Of a DNA stretch of 64,000 nt, positions 36,365-48,379 are shown piece after piece. Below the pieces are notes generated by a model, which did no database searches, was not told where the DNA came from, and saw nothing but the letters and a program-made list of their open reading frames with translations. Numbering within the stretch: position 1 is the stretch's first letter; each line of letters starts with the position of its first letter. Source of the DNA: Cryptomeria japonica (taxonomy: Eukaryota; Streptophyta; Pinopsida; Cupressales; Cupressaceae); the NCBI RefSeq assembly GCF_030272615.1, contig NC_081405.1:316563541-316627540 (forward strand). Direction: 5' to 3'. The position numbers were made by a program, and so were the translations under genes.

Positions 36365-37960
36365 AAAATCCAAAAAATCAGTGAAAAATCAGAAAAATCC
36401 TAAAAAGTGAAAAAAAAAGAAAAATAAAATAAAATCAAATATAAGAAAAAGTGCAATAAAAATAGATGGTGAAAACCTAGCAAATAGGGACTATCTGTTG
36501 GCTAGCTCTGCCATCTATTGCTTCGTGCTTTCTTTCGCTTGCATTCATTTCCATCAGCGCTATTCATATTCATATCATAAAGCCTTTTCTACATACGCAG
36601 GCATCCCAGGTGATTTCTCATCATGGTTTGGATCATTGACTATATCATAATAAGGCTTGTTTCTAGGTTGGGGGCAAAATCCTAAACCTGGCCAGGGGCA
36701 AAAAGTTTTGATCATTTTTGAGCTTAATCAAAGCAGGTAGAAGAACAGTCAGATAATGCTTGTCAAGAAAAAAATGGAGATACATCCAACATTGAACATA
36801 AGATCACATTATCAACCATTAACTATCACATATCAATCTAAACATTACAAAACACATATCAATGGATGATATATCTTGACTCATGATTTTAACACTTTGG
36901 TAATGATGGTTCAACTATTTTATTTTGATTTTCGCTATCATGATTTCTGTGTAACTCCAAGATGTCTTTGACTAGAGGAACAAGGAAGGAACATGATATT
37001 TTTCTTGTCTACTATCTGTAAATTATTCATTAATATGTGCAAAGTTGTCTAAGGAAATGATCATCAGAATATCATGGAAGACATTTTGGACTTGCATATA
37101 GAAATGGTTAATACTGCCTATTTTATGCAAGCAACACTGGTCATCTTGGTTCAATTATACCTCGATGCTTGTGCTAACTTGCAATATCAAAACCCAGGAA
37201 AGTAGTGCTTAGGTCATCATGGTTCAATTATACCATTGATGTTTGCACTCACTTCCCACATTTTAAAGGCTCAATGATGAAACAAAGCAATGATTCCATG
37301 ACCAGTCTGATCACTGTATTACATTGCATTTTAAGATAGATTTGCATTTCATTCTGCATGGGATCACAATGCTCATCTTTTCCAAGGCCAAAGCTAACAT
37401 GGTGTTATTTCTCTTATTACGTGATTGAGTACATTGGACAGTAACAAAAATAATCAATTCATTCATCCTGCATGATAAGTTAGTTCATCTCAAGTAAACA
37501 TTGCATAACAAGGCATCATTCATATAAAGCATCAAATCATTAATTCATTTAATAGGATCATTGCATGACATTCATCAAATCTCAAATCATATAAAATAAC
37601 ACCATTGCATTGCATTGCATCCATCTCATATTAACATGCATGAGAAAATCATAAAAAAAAAATATCATAAACATGGAAAGCATTGCAAATCGCACATACA
37701 TCACATAGAAATTATAAGCATCACCATACATATTTGCATACATCATGTAAATACTACATCATCATCATCTAGAATTCATAAACATATAGAAATTAAAGCA
37801 TACATCATGAAAGTAACTGCATAACATATCATCAAAACAAGACCAATATCCAAGGTACAATGATATCACAAAATATACATCACAGGAATCATCAATATCT
37901 CATCACAAAAAGGTGTGTACATAAATAGATCAATGTCCCATATTAGTGTGACCACTCAGA
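36365..37960 (+). other. TAT-1 region between integrase and the antisense ORF, no gene seen
   Basis: A-rich and low in complexity, with GAAAAATC-like words at 36365-36450, a guanine-rich GGTTGGGGGCAAAATC at about 36666 and CATTGCATTGCAT repeats near 37600. No coding frame is supported. Confidence 0.6.
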
Positions 37961-39960
37961 CGTAGAGAAAAACTTTGTCCTGATGCAACACATAGAGTAG
38001 CACTAGCTAATACCCCTGTATGTGAGTCCCCACCTGGGGGAGCTCTCTGAAGTGGCCCTGTCACTTCTCGACTCTTAGTCTGGCTCTGTCCCAATCTCCT
38101 ACTCAGCTGTGAAAATCTTGGAGCCCTCTGCTCAGGAGGAACAGTAGTAAAGTATAATGTCCTGTAATACTCAGCCTCTCAGATCCCCTGGTGCATCATC
38201 TTCAAGGCATTCTTCCCTGAAGTAGACCCTCCTGACAACTATACCGATGTCTCAACCTGCCGACACCTATCCATAGCTACGTCTCTCTTAACTAGGAGAG
38301 AAGAAATCTGAGTCTCTAGCTGGGCCATCTAATAGTCCCTCTCTGCTAATCGACTCTCTAGCTGCTGAACCTGAGCCTGTAAGTCTGTAATCTAAGCCTG
38401 TTGCTGATGTGATGGCATCCTAATGAGGATCCACCGAGGTGCCTTTTCTTGTGGCTACTCAGCCCGTGATACTGTCTTAGGTACCTACTCAACCGAGGGA
38501 ACCTCCTACTCTGGAACCTGATGCTCCTGATCCCTTGGACCTGATCTCCTATGTCTGACCACCCAAGCCATCCAATCTGTATATACATCCCTAGAAGATC
38601 TAGAACTACTAGCTCTTGGTGTGCCTGTTGTTGCCACTGCCACTGCTCGACCATCTCCCTCATCACATCTCCCCCATCTCCCCCATCATCATCTCCTCCA
38701 TCATCATCACCAACACCCTAACCTCTTGCATCTCCTCCATATCCATCTCCATCTCCGCTATCATCTTTGTCTCTACCATCCCTCCATCATCTAAGAGCTC
38801 TGCGTCGTGACCTCTCATCATCCTCATCTAACACTGGCTCTGGCTCAACCGGGCATGTCAGCCTCAGAAACCTGTGTGCAATACAATACACGGTGTACTC
38901 ATGTGTCATCCTGCTATCCATCGCACCTAGAAGATAATCCCAATCCATAGGCCCCTGATTGATACTCTACACTTGCATGGTCATATGAAATAGAAGGCCC
39001 CCAAGTAGCCACAACCAATCTCCGATGAGCATAATGAGTTGTACCCTATGGCATCCCCTATATCCTGCCATACTGTCCCAATACCCTCATACAAGGGAAT
39101 CGCTCGATGATGTAAGGTGTCAAGCCAATCAGATATCATGTCATGAATACATATGGCATCTCCAATGCATCCTCGAGCCAAATCTCGCAGTCCCTATATG
39201 GCCTCCATGTCATAGTATCTAGGTCATCCAAGGTCTATCTCCAGTGCTCTAATTTGCCTAGCTTTCGCTAGACAATGACACTGGGATACCCCTCCGCATA
39301 AGGCCTCCCTATAGGCCTATCTCTGTCAACCAATAGTCGTGTAATAGGTAAATTCTCCTAGGCCCATATCTGAAGCACAGTCACCCCTACTGATAATGCA
39401 CCTGACCCCTAATAGACAACTCGATGCAAGTCATGATATAAGTGTGCTAACATACATGACCCCCATGAAAATCGGGTCCCCTCTATCACCATCTACTCAA
39501 GCAGACAACCCCATCCAACAGATAATCCCTTTGACCTGTGATTAGGACAAAGGAAGCCGCTAATAAATCCAGCGAGTATAGTCGGCAATGTGGCATACCC
39601 TAGCTCCAACATCTCTTGCCATGCAATATCGTACCCACCTATCTCGTCATCCTCAAACATGCGACAAAGTGCCTCTGTCCCACCCCGCTCACTCAGATCA
39701 TAGTATACTAAATTGCCCATCACCAGGATACGCAAAATTTGGTGGACATCCTTAGGTGTCACCGTCATCTTTCCAGTCGGCAAGTAAAATGTGTTATATT
39801 CACTATGTCAGTGCTCTGCTAAAGCTATCAGTAATCCCCAGTTTATCAAAGGCTGGGGCATGTCAAGAAGGGAAGCTAAACCACACCTACCAATGTGGTC
39901 TCACTCTGCCTAGCTAAGATGGGGTATCAACATCCATGTCTTCGGGAAACGTTCCTGAGA
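37960..39960 (-). pseudogene. Antisense ORF of TAT-1: plant mobile domain (PMD) protein, decayed
   Basis: The minus strand from about 39960 downward reads as a PMD (aminotransferase-like plant mobile domain) protein. Its order is an N-terminal part, NTFYLPTGKMTVTPKDVHQI (about 39810-39740), ALCRMFEDDE, LPITRLLVDRDRPIGRPYAE (about 39360-39280), MTWRPYRDCEIWLEDALEMP (about 39215-39150) and RRLVVATWGPSISYDHA (about 39025-38970). A charged tail with an Asp/Gly-rich tract lies at 38680-38780 and a Gln-rich segment follows. More than ten stops and at least one frameshift interrupt it; many stops are TAG where Gln or Trp is expected. PMD proteins occur as host silencing factors (MAIN/MAIL1) and inside plant transposons. 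Its function in the element is unknown. Confidence 0.8.
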
Positions 39961-41599
39961 CTGAAGAACGAAAAAGTGCTGCTGCAATCAAATCAACTCA
40001 TCATATCAGTTTCTTGATTTATCTATCTATCAGTCTATTTTACTCAATTGAGATTGTTGTCAAATCTCATTGAGCCCCTATCAATGACACTCATCCATCA
40101 TGAGGTCATTATCAGTTTTCTCTCATCTCGCACGTGCATTGAGATAATCAGAACTGATCATCAAATTTATCAATCAGGAGTGCTTAATCAAAAATCAAAT
40201 CTTACCCTATCAAAAATTGAAAAATCAGAAATCAAATCTTACCCTTTCAAAAATTAAAAAAAATCAAATCCAATTGATAGAAAATTTGACGAATCAAATC
40301 AATTTATGGAAAAATCAAATTAATTCATCAAAATCGTGAAAAGAAATCATCACCTAATCGACAACATCGAAAAATCAGAAAAAATGACAACATTGAAAAA
40401 TTGTTCAAAAATCGAAAAATCATCAGAAAACCAAAAATATTGAAAAATCATCGAAATCGAAAAATCGTCAAAATCAAAATCAGAAAATCAAAAAATCATC
40501 AAAAACCGAAAAAATAAAAAAATCACCAAAAATTAAAAAAACCAAAAAATCAAAAAACTCAAAAAAAAAAAAAAAAAAATTCTAACCCCTGCGGTGGCGC
40601 CCGCGGCGCCGCCCATGGCAGCACTGCCCACAGTGGCACCGGCGGCTCCGCCCGCGACGCTCAAGGTGCCCACGAAGCCAATGGCGGCCACCGTCGGGCC
40701 TCCACCGCCCCGCCTCTTCCCTTCCCGCCCAAAATTTTCAAAAAAATAATATTTTTTTAATATATTTTTAAAAAAATAAAAATGCATGTATAAATAATAT
40801 TTTGAGATGCGAATTGATTTTTTTCAAAAAAAACCCAATAAACCCATTTTACTAATCGAAAAACCCATCTCAAAAATGCATTTTTTTCCCAACCCAGCTG
40901 GTGAAAACGCAAAAAAATGATTTTTTATGCTAATAGCTAATTTTTAAAAAAAAATCAACAAAGCTAGATTTTCTCGAAGTACATATTAGTGGACCATATG
41001 CCAGAGGATGCTCATATCACCAAACTCGCTCGAACCTATGCTGGTGATACGGGATCACCATTTCCTTCTTCTAAAGCAATTTTCTCCAACAACTGCAGTG
41101 CACAAATGAGGAGTGGAAAAATGAATTCACCTTTTTAAATTCATAATGGGGCATTTAAGTGGGATTTTTATTTCACTTATTGTTAATCATCTAATCAACT
41201 AATCAGTCTAGCAAGACAGCATTTTCAAATTTCTTATCGGGAAATGAATCGGATTGACACTAAAAATCATTAAAATGTACAAATTTAAAAAATTTCAGAA
41301 AAGAAAAATCCAAAAATCGCGAAAAATTCAAAAACATCTGAAAATTATCCGATTCATCTCCTGAGGGGGCATCCTCACATCAATTTTCATCAATCAGAGT
41401 CTGGGGCATCATATCGAGATTTATCATCTCCAAAATTGAATCGACATCATATTGAGATTTATCATCTCCAAATCAAATCAGTATCACATCGAAACCAAAT
41501 CCACATCAAATCAAGATCGAATCTACATCCTATCAAAATCAATATTAGCAACATCATCAATCGAGCTTTCTTTGAACCAACGCGTCATCACACATCGCT
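39961..41599. other. TAT-1 3' region: A-rich repeats, GC island, no gene seen
   Basis: 40190-40560 is a degenerate AAAATCGAAAAATCA-like tract ending in an A run at about 40560. A sharply GC-rich block (about 40585-40730) stands alone in AT-rich surroundings and lies upstream of the antisense PMD ORF. 41170-41600 repeats words such as ATCATATCGAGATTTATCATC (two near copies at about 41410 and 41446). A Gly/Ala-rich minus-strand frame over the GC block is not credible as a protein. Confidence 0.6.
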
Positions 41600-41600
41600 T

Positions 41601-41615
41601 CAAAGAGGGGCAAAA
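41601..41615 (+). other. Polypurine tract of TAT-1
   Basis: CAAAGAGGGGCAAAA directly before the 3' LTR. Confidence 0.8.
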
Positions 41616-42675
41616 TGTATACACCTAAAAATGGTCTGAAGATAATTAATTAAATACGCAGTTATTTGATTAAATCCCCTTCTCAATTAATTGAATTCAC
41701 AAGCAATTCAATTAATTTCTTTATTCATCTACTAGTAAATAAATCTACATGATTTATTTATATAGTTCATCTCACATTCCTCCTTTGATTAATTAATTAT
41801 AAATTAATTAATGTCTCCCCATATTAATCAATTCTTCTAATCCCTAATTAAGATTAACAAACTCAAGTTTGTTGAGATTAATTACCATTTTCCAATTATT
41901 TGAATTTCTAAATTCAAATGAGCACATGGCTCCTAACTTTAACCACCCAACCTAAACATCCCCTAACCTAACCCATTCAATCTAATCTTGGGTCTAACTA
42001 ACCCTATCCTATCTTGCACATTCTAACCTCCTTATCCTAACCTCTCATGGTGTCGATATTCTCTCCTTGAGACACATGGCACTTTTGCCACATGTCTCCT
42101 CCCTTTGACACTTGCCCTCTCATGAGCAAGGCTCCTTGACACTTGTCATCACAGCGATTACAGGTGTCCCTTCCTCCAACCTCTTCTCCAACTTCCTCCA
42201 TCTTGGCCCTTGATATCTTCAGATCAAATCCAGACCATTGATTCCTGCCACCTCGGTTTTGGCCTTGGAAATCCTATAAATACCCCTCATTTTGGAGCAA
42301 TAAGGATCCCATCTCATATCAATTTAGGCATTGTTACTATAGGCATTTGCATTTCACTTATCTAGTAATTAGCTTTAGATTTATCATAGCATGTTCATCT
42401 AGGTTCTTAAATCATGCATTTCATATCATCTCCATAGTTAATCATGATCAATTAGCTACAAAACTCTTGAGTTGTCACTTTGGAGGTCATTGCTCCACTG
42501 AGAGCCCATCAATCCAACACCTTCAAGGTCCTCAAGAATAGAGGAAAATGGGACATTTCAAGGAAGGCTTATAGTTTGCATGTTTGATTTAGTTTTCAAT
42601 TAAGCTTTCAATTATGTTTTTATTGTCTCATTATATGTGTATGCCTCTTATACTAACCACATTTTTAGCATCATA
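41616..42675 (+). repeat. 3' LTR of TAT-1 (1060 bp)
   Basis: Begins TGTATACACC and ends CATCATA, where the matching 5' LTR end is CATCACA; the terminal CA has become TA. TATA box at 42275-42282. Followed by the duplication GTAAC (42676-42680). Confidence 0.92.
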
Positions 42676-42680
42676 GTAAC
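42676..42680. repeat. Target-site duplication of TAT-1, right copy (GTAAC)
   Basis: Matches 5488-5492. Confidence 0.92.
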
Positions 42681-43184
42681 TATTATGCATGCAACAAGTT
42701 TGGGCATAGAGCATTTGAGTGCAGGTCTGTTATATAAAACACTGGAAGATATCTTTAAAGGAGTCAAGGAGTTTTTCCTGAATCCTCAATGAACCAGAAT
42801 CCAAACTGGTATAATGCTTGTGACCATCAGTCAGGTGGTGGTGGCTATCAAGCGGCAAATGGTTACAGAGCAATCTGTTTGATTTGTAATGGTAGCAGTC
42901 ACACTGCTACAACATGCAGGAGGAAGAATGGTAGAATGAATAATGGACCATGGAGAACACCTAGAATGGTTTGCTATCATTGCAAAAAAATGAGACACCC
43001 TGCCAGATTGTGTAGAATGAGAAATAACATATTAGATGATATATCGGTCACTCTGGAAGGAAATATTGATGTTGAAACTATTCAAGCGGATATGAAGAAA
43101 ACTTGGAAAAAGAAGCCAGAAGAAGTGTCTCAAGAAGAACTTGTTTATGCACCTAGTGTGGAAATCTCTGAACTGGCAAACTAA
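42681..43184 (+). pseudogene. NA-1 Gag, C-terminal part with three more zinc knuckles
   Basis: It continues the 4716 frame. Three knuckle motifs follow: YYACNKFGHRAFEC (first Cys changed to Tyr), CLICNGSSHTATTC and CYHCKKMRHPARLC. With the one before the insertion this Gag carries four knuckles. Two stops lie near 42737 and 42755. The frame ends at 43182-43184 after an acidic tail. No protease follows, unlike an autonomous copia element. Confidence 0.82.
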
Positions 43185-43625
43185 GCTACAAATAAGCTTA
43201 GGGGGAAACAAATCGGTGAAATGTTTGGAACCCCCGATTTACATTGGTTAAAGACCTTAACCGGTATGTGATACCTGTCAATTGGCAGGAGACTGGAAAC
43301 GGTAAAAGGCAAATTAGGGTTTACGCCCTAATGATAGAGCATTTTTTATGGTAGGTGAAGAATTCGTTTAAAAGGGATTTTCAAGTCATTTTCACTTATC
43401 AATTTACGAGTGAAGAATTTTTCAAGTGCAGAGCGACAAAAGGCGATTTGCCTTGCAATTCAAAGAGATTTCAAAACTTTGAAGAAGAATCAGAAGATAA
43501 TATTAATCGGTCAAGTGTAGAACTCAAAGTAGTAATCCAGCAACCGAAGTAGTGTATGGTGAAGCAGAATTTGCAAGCCCTAAATCTCGACTTGTGAAGG
43601 TATTTTTTGAGTTTCTCTATTTATC
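43185..43625 (+). other. NA-1 spacer between gag and the second ORF
   Basis: No coding signal. The AGCTTAGGGGGAAACA motif just after gag resembles a second purine tract. The rest looks like a leader before the ATG at 43626. Confidence 0.5.
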
Positions 43626-46600
43626 ATGGCTTCTACATCGCACTCTAGTTCTATTGCACCCATTGATTTAGTAGATTTCATCCAACGGAAGGCAAAATAT
43701 AATTCCCTATCCCAAATACCCACTGGTGTTATAGTTGAGGAAGGTATTTCAGATTATATTGATTGTAAAATTGAAGACCTAGTTTCTCTAGTGATCCATT
43801 CTCAGTTAAGCTTATTCTGCGCGAAGGACAAGAAGATCAAACTAGAATACAACATCTTGGAAAAGAAGAAGCTTCACAATGTGGTCTATTTCCTTGAAGA
43901 ATTTACAAACGATCACATCCGCATCATTCTAAGCAGAGTGCAAGGTGACAAAATGTATCTTTAGCACACACATGACATCACACTCAAAGCTATTCATGCC
44001 GTCACTGGTTTCTATAACGTTGGAGATGTGCTAGCCCTAAGGAAAGTCATTAAGATAGAAATGACCAAGCTCACCGGTTCTGTGAGTGACCAACGGGGAA
44101 TGACCGTCAATACCATCAAGGATGATCTGGTCAAATATGCCTGCATGGTGATAGGTTATCGGACATTCCATGCTAGCAGAATTAACTCTGTCTCTATTGT
44201 AGCGGTAAATGCCACCTATAGGATAATCATGGAAGATGCCTCATTTGATTTATGCACCTATATGCAAAGGCAACTTCTGGTGAACCTAAAGTCACTTAAA
44301 TAGGACAACGCCTTGAAATGTAAATTTGGACAACTATTGGTCAGATTGTTCTTCTACTTCCAAGGCTATTTCCAAGGAGTTGGTGATATTCAGTTGTCTA
44401 TTGCCCAACCGGTTACCAAGCAAATCAGAGAAAGTCTTCAAGTGGTTGGAACCGGTTATGCTGAAGTCTTGAACAAATACTTTGGTGAGTTCAAACGCAA
44501 GATGAGCCAAAGGGTGAGAATATCTAGTGATATTGTGAGGAAGTATGAAGAGGACATCTGCTTCACCATTAGAGTAGATGAGTGTATAATAGAGGCAGTT
44601 GATCCTAGAAAAGAAACGGTGGAACCTATGGGATATGAGGTAATATATTATATGCTAGATGGGTATGCTTCTACCCTACTTGCCTCACCACTTGATCCTA
44701 AGAAGAAGAGAACCGACACCTATCTGGAAAGGGTTACATTGGTTGAAGAGCCTTCAGTAAACAAGGGAAAGGCAGTGCCATATGTATTGACACGAGTTAC
44801 TTCAGCAAGTCCTAAAGTGATCAAGCAGTCATCGGCAAAAGAAGAAACTAGAAGTTGCACCTGCCAAGGTATTTGAGAGGAAGTGGAAGACAAAAGGCAA
44901 CACACTGGACTCAGAGAACACAGAATCTGAAGAACAACCTAAGAAGACTAGGAAAATGAGGAAGAAGACAAAGACAACTAGCAATGAACTGACATCATCA
45001 ACACTGGTAAATATTGATATTTCTTCTTACAAACTTTTGACACATTGTCAAAGAACTATTGAGAATATTAGAAGAAAAGTGTTGAGTGATTTAGTAGATT
45101 ATTTTCATGATTTCAATGACAATGAGAAAGAGAAAGTAGAACAGGAAGTCACTGAATATTTATGTATTAATGACCAGTCGCCATCAGAAATTAAATCTAT
45201 GACACCAGATTCTTTATACAATTCTTTAGATAACAAATGGTGCATTGCCATAGAAAAGGAATAGGAAATAAGAGAGGAAATATTTGCTCAATATTTTCCT
45301 GATGTGTCTAATTCAGAACTTTATGAAGTTATGGAAAAAATATAAAGGCCTCTTCTTCATGAGAAGAAGGAGACTCTTGTTGCTAGAAGGGAAAGTCCCT
45401 GAAGTGGTAAAAGATACCCACTCTCATGCCAAAGTTGCTCTGAGGTTGTACCAAGTGTCCGAAGCCAACAACAAGGTTGAACAAGAACCCAAAATTGAAA
45501 AATCGGATGAGGTGTATGACAGTGCAGGAGAACCGGTCACTGAACAAATGGAACCTATTGACGTTGATGCTTTGGATGGTGAAAATGTCACCCCGGATAA
45601 ACAAAAGGTTGACAAAGAGCAAGCGAAGAATGAGAAAAAGAAACAAGAGGAGAAAAAGAGAAAATAGGAAGAGAAGAGGAAACAAATAAAAGAGGAGAAA
45701 AAGAGCAAAGAGGAAGAGGAGAAGAGAAAAGAAGAAGAAAAGAAATAGGAAGAGGAGAAGAGAAAAGAAGAGGAGAATAGGAAGCAGTAAGAGGAGAAGA
45801 AGAAACAGGAAGAGGAGAAGAAGAAGAAGGAAGAAGAAAAGAAATAGGAAGAGGAGAAGAGAAAAGAAGAGGAGAAGAAGAAGAAGGAAGAGGAGAAGAA
45901 AGAAGAAGAGAAGCCAAAAGAAAAAGAAAGGAAGAAGGAAGAAGAGAAAAGAAAAAAAGAAGAAGAGGAGCAAAAGAAGGCAGAAGAAGAAAAGCAAAAA
46001 GCCAACGACAAGGAGGAAGCAGCAAAGAGCATACAAGTGGAGACCCCAAAGGCAACTGGTAGTCAAGCCAAACCAACTGACATTACCAGTCCCATTGACC
46101 TCCAATATACAAACGAAATGGAGCTATTGCAAAGAATTAAGCTTACCCAAGAGCGACTGGAAGCGCTAAGGAGGAAGGAGCAAGATGCTATTCAAACTGT
46201 AGTGGAAACTCTTACCAGTTTGATTCCTGATACCTTCCTCCCAAGTACCAATTCCTCTCTACCTCAACTGAAACTCTTATGCATAGTTCTAGAGGACCAG
46301 GTGCAATGCCTAGAAGATGTTACTAAAGCCAATGCTCAAAAGAAGCATCAAAAGGCACTGAACACTGCCTTAGTGAAGAAGTTAAATGAACTCCAGTCTG
46401 AACTTCAGAAGGCATAGAAGGGCATAATATATGCTATGGATGAGGGGAATCTATTGCTTAGTAAGATATGCCAACCCCATCTATTCTGTGATGATGTACT
46501 TGCTCAGAAAGACAAACTACAATCTGATTTATAGACATACATAAGCACCTTCAAGATGCCCTATGATTCCTTCACCACATATGGGCAAACCGTTCACTAG

Positions 46601-46900
46601 TTTCAACTCCAGACTACAAGAATAGAGTTAGAGATCAGCAACCGGACACGAGATTTGTAGGAACTTCAACTGGTTCTACTACCAAGACTGCAAATAATTC
46701 AAAAATGCTATCTCAATCTGGATGCCTTAACGGTCACTCAAGAGATGAGTACATTGGATACCATGGAGGAACAGGTTTTCCAGATACAAACGGATAGTGA
46801 GGTTGCTACCTCATTGCTTGAGTCATGGTCTTTATCCATGAAGACATTTATGCAAGACTTAAAATTAGTTTTTGACAAGTTTCACTCTTTATTGTCATAA
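43626..46900 (+). pseudogene. NA-1 ORF2: uncharacterised large coiled-coil protein
   Basis: I do not recognise this as gag, pol or env. About 1090 codons are readable with two frameshifts (about 44840 and about 45390) and several TAG/TAA stops. Order: an N-terminal globular-looking region (43626-44620), MGYEV at 44628-44642, a basic region, a DNEKEKVEQEV segment (about 45118-45150), a Lys/Glu repeat (about 45620-46010) and a long C-terminal coiled coil. MGYEV and DNEKEKVEQEV align with MGYEV (48425-48439) and DEQ/REVEEAV (about 49021-49050) of the NA-2 ORF, so both belong to one family. It lies just upstream of the purine tract and 3' LTR and has codon-like structure over 3 kb. Role unknown; a captured gene or an extra structural protein are options. 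Confidence 0.72.
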
Positions 46901-47182
46901 ACACTTATGATTTTAATGATAATGAGAAACTGGGGTTATTCTATAGTACTTTGTCATTGTTGGCAAAGGGGGAGAGTAGTATTTTGTATTTAAAATTTTG
47001 ATGCATTTTATGTATACTTTCATGTTTATCTCTGTAAGGGAGTAGTATACATTGTATTTTCTGCAAAAGGGGTAGTGTATATGCTTAGGGGGAGTAATTT
47101 TGATTATGGCATATTTTTGTTGTAAAATATTTAGATGTGAAAATTTTTCCTATGTGTTGCCATCACTACCAAAGGGGGAGAT
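46901..47182 (+). other. NA-1 3' untranslated region and polypurine tract
   Basis: T- and G-rich with repeated GGGGGAGTA-like words; the tract AAAGGGGGAGAT (47171-47182) sits directly before the LTR. Confidence 0.75.
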
Positions 47183-48379
47183 TGTTGGCATTTTTGAAGA
47201 TGTTGTTATGATTGTCATTGATGGAAACACACTTTCTTTGAGATCACTTTTTGTACCTATGAGTTATGCTCAACCGGTATTTGTTCCAACCGGTATTATG
47301 TATTACAGTCTTTAGACTATCGGCGTTCTGCAGAAAGTGTTTACCAATCCCACGCTGTATGAAGACCCAAGCAATATGAAGACCTCAAGCGGTTCGAGGA
47401 TCCCTAAGTGGTATGAAGATGCAAAGTGGCAGTTATCATTTTCCCAGTCTTCATTTTAGCAAACCGGCAATTGGTAAAATGTGTGAACCGGTAATCGGTA
47501 AGATATGTGAACCAGAAATAGGTAAATGAATGAACCGGTATTACTCTATGATGAGTTACCAACTGGTATTATTTTGTGATGAGTTATCATCCACCGACAC
47601 TTTGGTAGTGATTCTGTGTCGTGTTACCAAATGTGTCCAGATGCACTAAACCTAGGAACTTGCAATGTAATCCTATTGGACCGACATGAAATCAGATTCC
47701 TTTATAAGGACATCACGTCTAGGGTTTTAAAAGGTGGTTATAGTTTTGTGTGGTTGATGAAGTTTTTTCATGTGCGATCATAGAAGAAGATTAGGTCTAT
47801 GTGAAGAAACAGAGTGTGAAGATATTGAAGACTGATGTAATGCTAAAATGCATTAACAATGAGCTATCAAGGATCTAACCAAGCATACTATGCTAGTATT
47901 TAGATCACTCACTTGTTGATTACTCACATCTTTGACAAGTTTGTAACCCTTAACCGGGTAGGCTTGGCAAAGCCTTTGTAAATCCTCTAACAAGGTGGTT
48001 CACAATTGTGAATCTGAAATCTTCTCACAAGGTAGTTTTTAATCGGACTTATCTCCTAATAGAGATTGAGATTCCTAACATGATCTGTTCTGGTAAAGAA
48101 CATTGTATGACCTTAACCGGTTTGGTTACTATTCTATAGATAGTTACTTGTGAGTTTCATCTCACCGTGGTTTTTCCCATTTGGGTTTCCAAGTCAAAAA
48201 ATATTTTGTTATGGTGATTGTGCTTCTATGGGTGAATTCCTTATTTGTTGTTTGGTTTGCATTTGTGTTAACCGGTTTGTTAGTAAAATTGTTATACCGG
48301 TTTACTGCTAAACTATTTAAGTGTTTAAGTTCAGTAATTATTGGTATACTAATTCACCCCCCGCTCTTAGTATTCATCA
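47183..48379 (+). repeat. 3' LTR of NA-1 (1197 bp)
   Basis: Starts TGTTGGCATT after the purine tract and ends ATTCATCA. 47551-48379 aligns with 3838-4665. No primer-binding site follows; the next base begins the NA-2 coding region. Confidence 0.9.

Larger units (their letters stand above)
5493..42675 (+). mobile_element. TAT-1: Ty3/gypsy element of the Tat lineage with antisense PMD ORF, split by LARD-1
   Basis: The element spans 37.2 kb here and is about 17.2 kb without the nested LARD-1. Order: 5' LTR (5493-6551), primer site, long leader with 21-bp repeats, gag, protease, G-patch, RT, classical RNase H, second archaeal-type RNase H, integrase, antisense PMD ORF, purine tract, 3' LTR (41616-42675). 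RT before integrase marks Ty3/gypsy. The second RNase H and an extra ORF near the 3' LTR are established features of the plant Tat lineage (Ogre/Retand relatives). It is flanked by GTAAC duplications. Confidence 0.93.
3838..48379 (+). mobile_element. NA-1: non-autonomous Copia-like element with gag plus an uncharacterised ORF, split by TAT-1
   Basis: The element consists of a 5' LTR remnant (3838-4665), primer-binding site, gag (4716-5487 continued at 42681-43184), an uncharacterised ORF (43626-46900), a polypurine tract and a 3' LTR (47183-48379). No protease, integrase or reverse transcriptase is present, so it would need enzymes in trans. The LTR start TGTTGGCA, the purine tract AAAGGGGGAGAT and the initiator-Met-type primer site are shared with NA-2 and COPIA-2. 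TAT-1 is inserted in gag with a 5-bp duplication, and COPIA-1 is inserted in the 5' LTR. Confidence 0.87.

Noticed and set aside
40533-40787. Gly/Ala-rich minus-strand frame over the GC block
   Set aside because: Ends are poly-Phe from A runs; compositional artefact.
45383-46105. Long minus-strand Leu/Phe- and Ser/Phe-rich frames
   Set aside because: They are the reverse of the Lys/Glu repeat (GAAGAG-type codons) of NA-1 ORF2; low complexity with no membrane-protein layout.
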